From Azadirachta indica (Eukaryota; Streptophyta; Magnoliopsida; Sapindales; Meliaceae): a stretch of 64,000 nt of DNA. The notes under the pieces were generated by a model. The model searched no databases and was not told where the DNA came from. It saw nothing but the letters and a program-made list of their open reading frames with translations. The stretch's first letter is position 1. Each line of letters begins with the position of its first letter. Positions 48,009-60,866 of this stretch are shown here, one piece after another. Both the position numbers and the translations under genes were made by a program. The stretch is from positions 8,379,657 through 8,443,656 of the forward strand of contig CM040449.1 of assembly GCA_022749755.1 (NCBI GenBank), read 5' to 3'.

Positions 48009-49010
48009 TTCAAACTCCTTTTCTCAAGTACAAGATTCAATCCCAATCAACCTGGAATTTCATATAAGATCAGAAAACATTTGTAGAAATTCAAAGAAAA
48101 GCAAATATTTATCAATGAAATATTCACTTAATATCAGAGGAATAAATATGCAAAAATTTGTGAGCACAAAAGAATGAGTTATTTAAATTATACAACAAAT
48201 TACAATCTTTATCAAAATTTTATAACACAAAAATATCAAATAACTGCAGCAATATTTCTTCGGCCCAGATCCATTTGACCTCAAGGTCACCCTCACAGAA
48301 ATCATGTACAGGAACAAAAGATTGGGGCAAAAGAGGTGCCAAACAGGCGTTGTCAATGCACATAAATTTTACTGATGACATCAAAAGCCACCTTTCTACC
48401 AAGTCATAGAAACAGAAACCACCTTCCTCAATGAAAGGCAATATTATAACAATTTGAAGAATCATCCCCTTTTACCATCAATCTTTCTACCACAGATCAA
48501 CCTAAAACTCCATATCAAATTTTATAAAGTAACCAGAACGGTTCTTAAAAAATTAATTCACAGTTTTTTTTTTTTTTTATTAAAAACTCATCTTTCCAAC
48601 TAATTCAAGATCCCCGAACTAATTTTAAGATGCTTTGAATCTAAACTTCCAAAAAAATCCAATCTTTCTTAATTTCAAACACAGCCTAGAACCCCAAATA
48701 TCAATTGAATTTGTCACCTCAGCAATAGGTGTCACAGCATGTAAAGAACCCAATACATATTGACCAAAAATCAGCCTAAAAATCTCAACTTTCCTGACTT
48801 AAACAGTAACTTAAATTCCCAAATATCAGAAGATCTCACCATTTGCCTAAATACCCATCTCCAGAAACCAAATTAAAAAAAGAAAAGTTGATCAAAACTG
48901 AGCATGTTTGTCTAATTAAAAAATTTTAAAAAAAATAGTAAGCTCGTGAAGAGAGACTTACCAGATTCAAGGTAGCTTAGATGCTCTGTTTCTCTCTGTC
49001 TTCAGCTAAA
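48009..49010 (-). other. STOP1 5' leader with a 0.9 kb intron
   Basis: A leader intron is predicted at 48961 (donor, TCTG then GTAAGTCTC) to 48052 (acceptor, AAATTCCAG then GTTGATT). The leader therefore has 43 nt adjoining the ATG and an upstream exon of unknown start, above 48962 with CT-rich sequence on the coding strand. Long leader introns are common in plant regulatory genes and often raise expression. Confidence 0.6.
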
Positions 49011-49641
49011 CTGTTCCATACTAGAGAAATTGAAAAATGGAAAAAGAAAAATGGATTTCCACTGAAACCATATATTATCACCAATGTCAGTAGCGGAGGA
49101 GATTATTGTGTTGACAAGTTGTACATGGAGTTAGTCAACCCATCAATCATGACCGTCATTGCTCTTCATCAGAAAAGCAGATCCATCACTCAATGATCCA
49201 AAATGTGGGTCAACATATTCAGACGAATCTCAGCCGTTAATTGACTGATAATGATGTGTGTGAGTAATAAGCATTGATTAGAGAGAAAGAGTCAGAGACT
49301 TTAAAGAAGCAGATTAATTGGAGAAAAAGGCTGAGTTGGTCCCACACGACACAACTAAGATGATTCTCCCTGTGGATGATCAGGATCATGATCGTGATCA
49401 TGTTGCATATTTATTTTTGACTTGGTTTAGTGATTTAGATTATTAATATTAGTAATTAGGGCTTGATTGCATACTTCAATTATGTTAAGATATGTTTATA
49501 CAAATAAAATTTATATATAATTGTCAAAGTTTAATAGCTAAATAGCTGAGATAACTATAGTAGTCTGACGTTAAATTCATCTTCTAACATTACTCAATTA
49601 AAATTTTTCAATTATAAGTAGAATATTATACGTTAAAGTTA
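49011..49641. other. Upstream region of STOP1
   Basis: Likely promoter for the minus-strand STOP1 gene. It contains a short palindrome at 49387-49402 (CATGATC, GT, GATCATG) and W-box-like GTCAAC words near 49134 and 49209. No gene. Confidence 0.4.
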
Positions 49642-50461
49642 GGGGTAATAATATTTTTGTCCCTGAACTTTTATAAAATAAAAAAGTTAGAATATAATTT
49701 ATTCAATTTTAATAAAGTAGTCCTTACTATTGTAATAGATTATAAGGTACTAAAAATCAAAGATAAAAATAGAAATTGATCCCTAAGTTTTGATTTTTCT
49801 TCTTCTCAAGAAAAACAGTCCAACATTTGCTCCAAAAACTAAAATATGAGGAGAAACAGAGCAAGATTTGGGCTTCGATCAAGAATGTTTCTAGAGAATA
49901 TTGATGCATGAATTTTGATCAAAAATAGCTTAGCTATCACTTGTACTTGATAGTGAGATATTAAACTCAATGATTGCCAGTAAATTGGCCACTTTTGTGT
50001 GATTTTTTATGTCTATTTTAAGTGATTTTGGTAGATTTGATGACAAAATAGTTTAATTTTTGGTAATTGGTGTTATGCGAGTCTATTTATAGTCTCGAAT
50101 TTTTAAAAGTTGCTTAATTACTATTGAGTTTTATTATTAGTAGTTGAGTTTTGTTGCTTTTGAATTTGCTGTTGGTTGGTTTACTTCTTGTTTAATAATA
50201 TAATCAATTCAATTAAATACTTATTGATTTTCGCTAATTTTCACTAATTTTTAAGTGAAACTTTTTTGTGTATTTTGCTAGTCAGTTTGTTGTGTGTTGC
50301 TCTGCTACAACTTTTTTATGTCATCAATTGTGTCTAATCTATAAGGATAAATATGTAATTATAATTCATCATATCAATAAGGAGTAATTTGTAAAAATTA
50401 GAAACTGATGTCCTTATTTGTTATTTTATAAAAGTTTAGAGACAAAAATATAATTATCCCC
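49642..50461. mobile_element. MULE-like non-autonomous TIR element
   Basis: The left end reads GGGGTAATAATATTTTTGTC then CCTGAACTTTTATAAAATAA. The right end in reverse complement reads GGGGATAATTATATTTTTGT then CTCTAAACTTTTATAAAATAA, about 40 bp of inverted repeat with few differences. Flanks are TTAAAGTTA (49633-49641) and TTGAAGTTA (50462-50470), a 9 bp duplication with one change, which is characteristic of Mutator-like elements. The 820 bp interior has no coding sequence. Confidence 0.75.
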
Positions 50462-52344
50462 TTGAAGTTAGTAATTGAAATTCGCATTAACATTATTAAT
50501 TTTTGAATTTTTTTTATTGAATATGTTAAAATTTCGCACTCCAATGAGTTAGAACTTGGAGTAGAGTAGTAAAACCCAATTAATTAGAAAAAAATATTTA
50601 ATTAATTAAAATTTTGAATTAAAAGAACAAAAAAAAAAAGTAATTAACCGAGGGAGAGAGAGGTTACGAGGAAGCTACGCCACCGCCAGCCTCAAATTCG
50701 AAAGAAAGGTCAGCGTTTGACACTTCATACCTTTACCTAAATGCTCCACGTGCTTCATCCTTAAACATTGGAATATGGATTCTACTTCTGTCATTTCCCT
50801 TCCCTCCCCTTTCTCTATTTTATAATATTATTTCAATTGAATTAAAATTTTAATTCAATTTCTCGAAACCAATATATCTTATCGTTAATTATTTTTTATT
50901 ATTTCAATTATTAAGCTAGTTACATTGATATTTTGTCTTATTTTGTATATACATTTAACACAATAACAGTATTTTATATAAATTAATGATAAGATAATCA
51001 GTTCACACTGATTTTTTGAATTTCGCGTTTTAAAAGATGAGAACATATTTTTCTTAGCTGTTTCCTTTTCATTATTTTATATTAATAATATTTGTTTTCT
51101 CTATTCAAAGTTTGAACTTAAAATTTTAATTTAACTAAAATTTAAATTTAATTGATATTTTTTTTTATTTAAATATATAAATATAAATATTAAATTATTT
51201 ATTTAAAAAAAAAAAATTTAAAATTAATATATTAAATAGTTGACATATATAAGTGTTAAATAATAAAATAAAAGTATTATTAATAAATAAAATTTAATTA
51301 TTTATATTTAAATTAAAATTTATAATTTAATTACATTCAAATATTTTTAACGAGTTTTTAAACATAATTTAAGAAATAAATGTCTTTCAAATATTTAAAT
51401 AATTTTATTCAAACTTTATATATAAAAAAAATAATGCACGCCCTTACTCATTAACATCCCTATTTTCTTATCATTTTCTTTGAAAAAACTTATATTCATT
51501 TACATCTAAACGGTGTTTTTCTTCTACCCAAATCTAGGTTTATAATAATTATGTTTAATTAAACTATTTTATTTATTATAATATAATGTTCTTCTACATT
51601 TTGAAGCCTTCAAGATTTACAAATTATAAATTACAAACAGTAAAAAATTATGTTTGCTAAAAACTTATTGTAATATCATTCCAAAGAGACATATTTTATG
51701 ATACTAAACGATCGCTCAAAACAGTAGAAAGAGATATCTCTAACTTTCTTTTAGTTTGTGCATTATTGAAGAAGATATCCTCTACCAAAGTATATGCTAT
51801 AAACTTATTTTTCACTTTTAATTTCTTGTGTTTATTATTGAAGAAGATGTCACATATGAAGAGTATATGCTATACATTATTTTTGTTTCTGCTCGTCGAT
51901 CATGTAATGTTAATGATGTTTGACATCTTTGATATCTATAATGGATATCCTATCCTACTATAAATGAAATAACTATTTATTTTATTTTTTTGAACTAGTA
52001 ATTATCTACTGTTTTTGTTTCAAACAAACCTCAAAACATAATTTAAAAAGATAGTATGTAAAATCAATTTTTTAAAATTTGTATAAGAAACCAAACTAAA
52101 GTTTTATGTCATAAGAATCAATTTTTTTTATTAATACAAATATTGTGAGGTAAAAAATTATATATAATTTTGTTTGTATATGCAATACACAATAGTTGTT
52201 TGCTAAAAGTAATTTAATTTTATTTGTGAAAACTGAAAAAATTATATATAATGTTTATTTGTTTCTAAAAGTATTGTAATAATTATAATTACTGAAATTT
52301 ACACATAAAATGAACATAATATAATAAATTCACATACATATTAA
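50462..52344. other. AT-rich stretch with one GC-richer patch
   Basis: A patch at about 50650-50780 (GAGAGAGAGGTTACGAGGAAG, GCTACGCCACCGCCAGCC) resembles a gene leader or exon remnant but has no supported frame. The rest is poly-A/T DNA; a 65-codon frame at 51766-51963 lacks motifs. Confidence 0.4.
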
Positions 52345-52756
52345 GTGCCTGTTTGGTTTGATTTTTTTATTGATTAAAAGGGCTTTTTTAATGATAAAAG
52401 TCATTTTCAAATTTTTTAATGTCGTTTGGTTGACAATGAAAAAGAGTTTTTGAAAATTAAAAAATTTATTTTTCTTCTATTGGAAGAAATCTAAAATTTG
52501 GGTTTTTGGTAATAGAACTTTTCTAACTTTTTTAAAAGGTAAAATTGTCTAAAATACCTTTACTTTATTTTAAAAATTTTACGTTATTTCTTTAAAATAA
52601 AACATTAAAAATTTGTTTATAAAAGCAATTACTCAAATTTTCTCAAAAGTTATTTGTGAAAATCAAACGATTAATAAACGCTCTACTCATAAAAATTCTA
52701 TGGGTAAAAACTATATTTTAAAAAGTTTTATTTAAAAAATTATAACAAACGAACCC
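52345..52756. mobile_element. Tourist-like MITE
   Basis: Left end GTGCCTGTTTGGTTTGATTT, right end in reverse complement GGGTTCGTTTGTTATAAT, flanked by TAA on both sides (52342-52344 and 52757-52759). It is 412 bp, AT-rich and non-coding. The interior shares phrase order (GATAAAAGTCATTTT, GTCGTTTGGTTGACA) with the element at 53070-53429. Confidence 0.7.
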
Positions 52757-53000
52757 TAATTATAATATATCCAAATACAATTATATAGGTATTTAATATA
52801 ATAAATTAGTATGCTTAATGTGTGATGTTATATCAAACATAATATACAGCTGCAAGTATTATATTTGAAATATTTAACGAATAATTTATTTTATTTTATT
52901 TAATTATTTGTATTAATTTTATTAAAATATTTGGTCTATAGCAGGACACTAAACAAGGTTGCATAATCATGATAACGATGATATATGATAATAACGAAAA
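52757..53000. other. AT-rich spacer
   Basis: No feature seen between two MITE insertions. Confidence 0.5.
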
Positions 53001-53528
53001 ATAACATTTTCATCCCCGAACATCAAAAATAAATAAATTAGGTCATAATTTACTCAATATTAAATTTTAGTGCTCATTTAGTTGACTTTTACATTAATAA
53101 AAGAATTTTTTTACTAATAAAAACTCTTTTTAATTTTTTAAATTTTGTTTAGTTGACACTAAAAAATATTTTTTAAATCAAAATTTTAAATTTTTGACAT
53201 TTAATTTTTTTTTATTTTTTTTAAAAATAAAAATTATATAAAATACTCTTATTTTATTTTAAAAATTTTGTGTTATTTTTTAAATTAAAATATCAAAAAA
53301 ATAAATAATTTTAAAATTTTACTTATAATAATCAAATAATTAATAAATTTTTATTAAAAATTCTATTTATAAAAATTTTTATAAATAAAAATTAAAAATT
53401 TTATTTGAAAAATAATACCTAACGGATCCTTATTATTTAGCTTTCTAATCTGAGGACTAAACTGTCAAAATTACGTAAAGTATGCATAAATCGATTATTT
53501 CACCAAAGCTCGGGGATGAAAATGTTAT
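53001..53528. mobile_element. Small TIR element interrupted by another MITE
   Basis: ATAACATTTTCATCCCCGA at 53001-53019 pairs with TCGGGGATGAAAATGTTAT ending at 53528, an essentially perfect 19 bp inverted repeat. Without the nested 360 bp element and its target copy the host element is only about 165 bp. No clear target duplication flanks it. Confidence 0.65.
53070..53429. mobile_element. Tourist-like MITE nested in another element
   Basis: Left end GTGCTCATTTAGTTGAC, right end in reverse complement GGATCCGTTAGGTATTA, flanked by TTA at 53067-53069 and 53430-53432. The interior is similar to the MITE at 52345-52756. It lies inside the inverted-repeat element 53001-53528. Confidence 0.65.
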
Positions 53529-54257
53529 TAGTTCATAAGTAACAATAACAATTTTAATTATAATTGAGTTGCATGGTTCATACCCTGTAGTCGCTGTATG
53601 AAGAAATGGAAAGCTATCATAAACAATAAAGGAACGAAAAGAACGTGACATATGCAATGATGTTAATGGATGCTCAAATAACACATAAGAATCTCTTTCT
53701 TTAATAAAAAGAAGATAAATATAAAATAAATAATTAAAGTCCATGAAAACGACCTTCCATTCCATATGCAACAAAAAAACCATCATCCTAGTGGCCATTC
53801 CTGCCCCCTTTCCTTTCCCGTTAATTTATGATATTAAAGCAGGGAAAAAACTTTAAAAAAGTCTTAACAATTTTATTGACTTCTTATATAAATGAGCGTT
53901 TCTTAACTTTTAAGTAAACTTTTATACTATTTATAGACGGTTGTATTTAAATATTTTTAACAATTAAAATTGAATTTAATTATAATTAATATATATGTGA
54001 GATGCACCCTGTTAAAAATATTTAGATTTAATTATTTACAAATATTATAAAAAATTATATAAAATTAAATGTCATTGATCATTTTTATAAGGAAAATCAT
54101 ATTTTCGTGCTAGCCCCAGGAACTATAAAGACTAAACAACATTGTCTTTACTAATAATTAAAACAATACTATTTAGAGGGTACCAAAATTTGTACAAAAC
54201 ATTATGATCCAACATTGAATAAAGTTAAGATCCTGAGAATTTCTTACCACACAAAAA
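53529..54257. other. Non-coding 3' flank of the TPR gene
   Basis: AT-rich. A 113-codon minus-strand open frame (53457-53798) overlaps the MITE edge and has no domain. The right part is the 3' untranslated side of the PYG7-like gene. Confidence 0.4.
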
Positions 54258-57200
54258 TCATCTGTCTTTTGATCTCACAGGGACTCCTTTGTAAAGTTTC
54301 ACACGATCCTTTAGCGAGTCTCGCCGGGGTCTTGCTACTTTATTGTTAGGATCAAAAAGTAGTACTTCCTCAAATGCCTTAAGAGCTGATTTCAAGTCTT
54401 TCTTCTTCTCGTAGGCATCACCAAGGTTGTTCCAAGCTGTGACATACCCAGGTTGGAGCTTCACAGCTGTTTCAAACTGAGTGATTCCTTTATCTAGCTT
54501 GCTGTCACGTACATAACTGACACCGAGGGCATTGTAAACCTGTCCAGATATTTTATTTGGCTATCAAAATATAAGCAGAGCAATTGATTGGATGCCACAC
54601 GCCTTCATGAGTGATGCTCAATACAGAGAATGCACACTACTTTTTAGTTTTCCGAATTTTTCTGATAACATAGCAAGGACAAGTTTTACAGGTTTGACGA
54701 CACAATTTTAACTACAATTAAGCTATAGAAAAACTGTATCCAGAGAAAGAACATAGGGGCAATCAGTGACATTAAAGCCCTATGTTCGCAAAAATAAGCT
54801 AACCACTACACTGATCACATCTTATCGCCATATCCACAGTGAACGTGACCAAGCAATACATAAACCAAAAACTAATTTTCCAGTGAGAATAAAGCACATA
54901 ATTGCGAGCATCTGTAAGGCAGAGTAGGCAAGCATACATGACAAAACAGCATAACCACAATTATACACAGTCATTCATGCTTATTTGATATGGAAGTCCC
55001 CAGATATTATCATACCTGGGCAAGATCCTGATCATCTCCATCCCATTTTTCAATTGCCTGAAGTAAGTATTTGGTAGCAGCTGGGTAAAATTTCCTTCTC
55101 AACATCACTGCACCTAGCTCAAAATACTCGGTTGCACTGGCATCACCACTTCTCACTTGCTCCTGTAATAGAAAACAGAGAACAACAGAATAATGTTAGT
55201 AATGAGAGTATTGAGTCTTGACTTTCAGCTTCAGAAAATGCTAAGGAGGCTGTCTAGTAAATGTCAATTTTGAATCATGTAAAGTTTTCATTGGGTGAAC
55301 ACTGAAGTAAACAGGTTCTCACCTGCAATTCTTTGGCAGAAAGGTCAAGTTCTCTACGTACAAGGACTTGACGAATCACAAAAAAGGTTCCAACTCCAAG
55401 CAAACCTAATAGTAAAAGCAAGTAAGATAGCTGAATTCCCAATTCAAATAACTCCCCGATCTCGTACACGGCATCTGTTCTGACATTTTCACTTGCATTT
55501 GCCACTTGTGCAGATATCAACCATGAGCTGGATCCAAATGAGAATGCAGATGCCCAAATTACAAGCCTTTTTACAATTACATTATCCTCAATGGTCAAAA
55601 GCTTCCTCAAGGAATCTGCAATATATTGCTGATATTAAAGATGATTGCAAAAACAATCAACAATTGGATATAAAATCACAAAAATAATGCGGAGCCTTAT
55701 ACGGCAGTGCTAACAAGATTCGGCCAAATCTTGAAATATTTATTTCATTGATAGAGACAGTTATGGCGTTTAGCATGTTCAAAGTCTTAAATCTTAAGTG
55801 AATTAACTCCATTGGATGGAAATGCATTTGAAAACATAAACACCTTTAAAACAGATTATGAACATTTTAAATTTGAAAGAAATACAGTAGACCGACTGAT
55901 ACTCAAATAAACAATATAGCACTCAATTAGTTTGTTTATCTATCTGGAGATACCAGCGTACTCTGTAGATAGACAGTTTCCTAACTTACATGCTAACTTA
56001 ATATATATAACCAAAGCCATAGGCAATGAGTCTCAGAATACAGATCAGTCAAGATCATTAACGAAGTTGAAATGGAGTTAAAGTAGTGAAGCATCTGGAA
56101 ATGAAGGCGGTACTGCTTCATTATGTTTAATTCCATAAGTTAAAGAGTTTTTGAACAATTTTCAAATGAATAAGTGGGTGGACAATGTCTATGCGAAGAA
56201 CAATATTCAATTATGCTTCAAGGACGCTAATCCAAGCTATTAGTTAAGAACTGTGTTACCTCCACTAAATCAGACATAAACTACACAAAGCCAACAGTGC
56301 ACCCATAAAATCGGATAGTCAATAGAAACATCAAAGGTAAAATAGACAATTACTCTCAAAAATGGTCGGGATATATGATTCTGTTGCCAACTCCCTTTGA
56401 TATATCTGCCTTCATCAATAATGGTATTAAAAATTAGCAACTAAAATAGTAATAACAAGAACATTAACACAGAACAATCAACAGATAGTTTGATAGTTCA
56501 TTGCAAGATAAACAAATGCGGATGTAACCACAGTTCATCAAGATACAATCCAAAAAGGATTGAGCAAGGAAGCTCCAATATTTGGCATTAAAGGGTTTTG
56601 ATTATTTGACACCATAAAACAAGTCAGACTAAGCAAGCGTGAAGTGATTCAAAACCAGTTAGCAGCTTCGAGGCTACAATTTAATTCCTGTGACAAAAAG
56701 ATGTGTGTCATTAGTTATATATCTTTCACTTGAGTTGTCAATTATTACGGGTTTTGCAGCAAATGCATGTTTTATTATCAATAAAACTGATTATAAACTG
56801 ACTTTTCCCATAGATATAACCTTGTTAATCAGTGAATCATGTTATATTATCTTTTCTTAAGTGGGATCCTACCAGTATTAGTTCAATATGATTCAAGACT
56901 TCCTCACAATGCTGAAAATGACATTGAAGCTTATGATTTGACTTGGTATATAACCTGCTTTGTCACTATCATGTTATAAAGCAGGAGAAAATGATATGAA
57001 AAATAGTTTTGACATTGGACAAGTTGTGTAGTAGACACAGAAGAGCTTGTGCATCTACATAAAATGATCAGAAGATCAAATGTCCCATCGGGTATGAAAG
57101 AGAATATTATCAAAGGAATCAATATGTACCCAAGGTCTAGGGACCTTGCTCATGCTCCTCTGGAAAGTCGGTATGATACCTCTGTCACTATTGAACAAAT

Positions 57201-58243
57201 CTACCACAGTCAGCAATCAAAAATTTGTATTTACAGTCAGCAATCTTTTTCCTGATATGTGAATTGTTGTGACTAATTGCATTTGGCTTAGATTATTGGT
57301 TTTGTAGATTTTTTAGCGTAGTTCTATGCATAAAAATAAATCTCCTTCTACCAAATAACACTTGTAGTTCTCAAATGGACAAGAGTATTGTAATGAATGA
57401 ACCACATTACATTTATTTTCTAATTGTTTCTTTAAGCTAATCATCTCCCAACTAAGACAAACAATTAACCGTCAACACATTAGAGTCTTTAATCTCCATA
57501 TTACGACAGCAATTGACAGAGAATGCATGAAAAATAGATTATTAAATTTCAACTACAAGAATTGTTGAAGGATGCATGCACAGATTTACAGTGATTTACA
57601 CTGCATTCATGTAAGCAAACAAATAGATTCTACAAAAACTAGCCATCATTGAAGCAAAGATTGTCACAAAACATACCTCCAAATTGCAAAATCTAGTAAC
57701 AGTTAGTGCACCGCCCGCCTTAGAGGACGTCAAAACCGGTGCACTACAGTGTTGAAAGATAGCCTGGAAATAAATACAAACACTAAGAGAAACAATGATG
57801 TGATGAATTCATCAAAAGAATTACTAAGCCTATCATATCTAAATATCTAACAGGGACGATGATTCCACTCAAAGATTTTACTATCATTATACTTGTTCAG
57901 TTGCTCTAACCAATTTTAGTATAAAAAATTTGAATTTCTTTTTCTCTCTTCTCCTTTCTTATAGCTCAAAACAATCTTGTTTCATTCCATGGCACACAAT
58001 GTCAGCTCAAAACAACGGCGAAACAAGTTGAAGTTTCATGAATTTCGAAACAAAAATGAAATTCATATCCAAAATTAACAAATAATTTACCTTAGAAGCA
58101 TAAATTACAGATAATATAGACAAAAATAAAAAAGATGAATCAATTACCTGAAAAGGGAGATGGACGGGCTTGAAGTTGAGAGAGAGAAGAGAATGAGAAC
58201 GGGAGAGAGAAATTGGAGATAAATTGGTAGTTTGCAGAAGCAT
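54258..58243 (-). CDS. PYG7: Chloroplast TPR protein, PYG7/Ycf37-like (photosystem I assembly)
   Basis: Five minus-strand exons join in frame: 58243-58148, 57763-57677, 55628-55323, 55162-55016 and 54539-54258, giving 305 aa. The N-terminus is Ser/Leu-rich without acids ([16 protein letters not shown]), a typical plastid transit peptide. Two hydrophobic helices follow (about 82-101 and 124-147). The C-terminal third holds TPR units ([60 protein letters not shown]), and the protein ends VPVRSKDR. Length, one or two membrane helices and three TPRs match Arabidopsis PYG7, a thylakoid protein related to cyanobacterial Ycf37 and needed for PSI accumulation. The acceptor of exon 3 was set at 55629, because the nearer AG at 55617 would shift the frame. 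Intron 2 is about 2.0 kb. The name rests on architecture and memory of the family, not a search. Confidence 0.8.
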
Positions 58244-59398
58244 TTTTTTTTATTGTAAAAAGAGAAATTAATTAATTTATTGGAGATGAAATGGTTGCTG
58301 CTTCAAAGCAGGAAGCGTTTGTTAAGAAGAAGCACTTCTCTTCCCTGTCCGTCTCAGTTCGTTACTGGTTCAAGATAAAGTTTCTCGAAATGTTGATAAA
58401 TTAAAATAAAATAAAAAGGAAAAATAAATAAATAAATAATATAATAAAAATGTGACACGTGTCAATTTTTCTTATAAGGTTTAGTAAAATTTTACATTAG
58501 CATTTAGCGTGGATCCAAATCCGTCGCTATCGTGACCAGCACCGCCGTGGCCATTGGCGCTTGTCTGCCGTAGCCCGTAGGCAATACTTGCCGCCCTCCG
58601 TTCGCCGGTTGAATCGTTACTTGCCTGTTATTACTATTACTTGGGCATTCAATTAATATTTATGTTAAAAAATAAATAAAATATTTAAGACGGCTTCTAC
58701 AATTACAACGGGTTCAAATTTCAGTTACAAATTTTAAATTATTTTATTTATAAATAATTACTTTATTTTTGTATTATTTTGAAATAATTTAAGGGTGACT
58801 ATAATTTTCTAAAACATATATAATATTATTACAAAAATAAAATAATAAAGTCGCCTCCTTTTTCTTTTTTAATTTGTGTAAGAATAATATCTTATTATAC
58901 ATTGATAATTCTTTTGAATTGTTAATGTCATATTGAAAAGTGCCCTGTTTTCACTAAAACAAAATATTTACAATAATAATCGAATTAAATTTAACCAATG
59001 AACTATTCGAACAACTAAAAAGTTTGAAGATGATCACCTCGGGAAATATTGCAAAGATCGAAAATGAAATCTTTCATTTTTCTTTTTTTATCTTGTATTA
59101 ACATATTAAAAAATTGAACTTAATAATTACAATTGGATATTTAATTTGATATTACCTAATTATTTTTATAAGGATGGTATTTGGTCATCATAAGTTATTT
59201 AATTCGATGTTACGTGATTTTTTTCTAATAATAAAATCTCATATACTAATTAGAATTTTAAATTAATTAAAATTAAAATATAAAATTATTTGATGATATT
59301 AATTAGTTAAAATTGGAATATAAGTTAGTATAATATCATTTTATTCCAATCACTAAAATTTTCTTAATTTATTTTCGTACATGAAAATAGGGATGGCA
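58244..59398. other. Upstream of the TPR gene, with a GC-richer patch
   Basis: Promoter side of the PYG7-like gene, including ACACGTGTC (G-box core CACGTG) at about 58455-58463. At about 58500-58620 the DNA is GC-rich (ACCAGCACCGCCGTGGCC) and begins TGGATCCAAATCCGTCGC, echoed at 61616 (CGGATCCAAATTCGTCCC). No gene is supported there. Confidence 0.4.
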
Positions 59399-59905
59399 AC
59401 CAATTAGAGTGGGGAGGTCTTTCTCATTCTCCAGTCTACTTTCATTTTATCCATATTTCCCAAGAAATTTAATTTTAATTCCTATTAATAAAGTTTATTT
59501 TAACCCCAAATGTATATCATGTTTCTGAACTGGAATTTTATTCCAAATCTTCATCCTATTTCCTAAACGGAGCAACCATGGAGAATCCTCATGTAAGAGG
59601 TAGATTCTCCATTTTAATTTTTTTTTCTAGTTTTTATTAATTTGTATTAAATACTAACTAAAAATATTATTAACATATTATAATATTATTTATATGCAAC
59701 AGATTATAGTATTATTTATATGTAATTATAATACTAAAAATATAAGTTTGGCTATTTGATAAATATAAAAAAGTTACGAATATTGTCTATATAGAGGGAA
59801 TAGCATGGGATACATTAATAATAAACATTCCTTGCATAATTCCTGGTTACATCAATCCAAGATTCTCATGAATCCTGAAACCCGCGGAGGATGTTGTCAT
59901 CCCTA
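59399..59905. mobile_element. MITE, GGGATGRCAA family, best-preserved copy
   Basis: Left end AGGGATGGCAAC and right end GTTGTCATCCCT form a 12 bp inverted repeat with one mismatch, 507 bp apart. G/C-rich subterminal parts (GAGTGGGGAGG; ACCCGCGGAGG) flank an AT-rich core whose phrases (TTAAATACTAACTAAAAAT, TTTGGCTATTTGAT) also occur in the element at 4511-5036. No coding sequence. Confidence 0.65.
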
Positions 59906-60139
59906 AGGAAGAGAGTTGAATATTTCCAATTCCAAAAATTGTTATGATTCTGTCAAGGAAAAAAATCCACCTAAATCTCAAAGTAGTATAGAAACAAATT
60001 GACAACAAAGTTTCACCCAAGTTCTCAGCATCGTCATAATATGCACATAAAGCTTGTAACAGCAAATACATATGTTACGCAACAAACATCCCAAATAGCT
60101 AACATAATATAAAATAAATATAGCATTAGCATGTTGTTT
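59906..60139. other. Short non-coding spacer
   Basis: No feature seen apart from the 3' flank of the broken gene that ends at 60140. Confidence 0.4.
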
Positions 60140-60866
60140 TTAAATGACTAAGCCAATAGGGTCTACCCCAAATCTTTCTTTGTCACAGCCAAATTTCATA
60201 TCTTCAAAGCAGGATCTAAACTCAGTATCTGCTTGCAAAAATATTGTTATATATGCATCCATAGTATCCATCTGGATTGCACTACCAGGGTCAGCTACAG
60301 ATGCTTGTTGAGGTGGCCCAGCTGATCTCTGCTGAGCTCCAACACCCCATGGTTCTCTCTCAAACCATCAGAGGTACTAAGGTTCTTCTGGTTTGCAGGA
60401 TCTATTTGGAGATCTTGTAGGTTAGCCTGCAGTTTTGGAACCATAAATAATTGATTCATAACTTGCTCCCAACTTGGCAAATCAAGCGTAGTCTTCCAAT
60501 GCGACAATATATTGTATACAGAATCCATCACTAGAGTCCACAACACCTACACTTTCGGCACAATTATTGTATCCACTATGGTTCCATGTACTGAAGAAGG
60601 CAGCAACTTTTTTCCAACACTCAAAAAATCTGATTTTGAAACCCTAACCCTAAGCCAGACCTAAAACGTAATTACTCTTACAAGCATCTAATCATTTAAT
60701 TAACTGTTGAAGCGGCGGCGTTCATAGGTTGATCTGGTTGTCTGCGACTTGTGTTGAAGTCGACATCTGAATCCAATATTTCTTGCACGAGGAAACAATA
60801 GTCGTCTTGTATTCGTTCATCCCTCGCGTTGAGGTCATTCTCAGTATCCACACTTCTCTTCTCCAT
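60140..60866 (-). pseudogene. Broken gene of unrecognised family, copy 1
   Basis: A telo-box-like TTAGGGTTTTT precedes an ATG at 60866 that opens a 56-codon acidic frame (MEKRSVDTENDLNARDE onward) to TAA 60696. After an intron-like gap a coding-like part continues from about 60595 to TAA 60140. Its first section (for example WNHSGYNNCAESVGV) and last section (for example QASVADPGSAIQMD, EFRSCFEDMKFGCDKE) share one frame, while the middle (SWEQVMNQLFMVPKLQANLQ) lies in another. So two compensating frameshifts, or an unrecognised splice, separate them. The exon 1 end (GCTTCAACAG) recurs at 61516 and 61604 with a proper GTACGT donor. I recognise no domain. Confidence 0.45.

Noticed and set aside
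49387..49402. CATGATC-GT-GATCATG palindrome as an operator
   Set aside because: Short palindromes of this kind arise by chance in AT-rich DNA; nothing else supports a binding site.
55617..55620. AG at TTGCAG as the start of exon 3 of the TPR gene
   Set aside because: It would put TGA in frame after two codons; the upstream AG at 55629 keeps phase 0 and gives a continuous protein.
60640..60660. CCCTAACCCTAA on the plus strand as interstitial telomere repeat
   Set aside because: Only two units; short telo-box-like motifs are common near plant leaders, so no telomeric array is claimed. The same holds at 61196.
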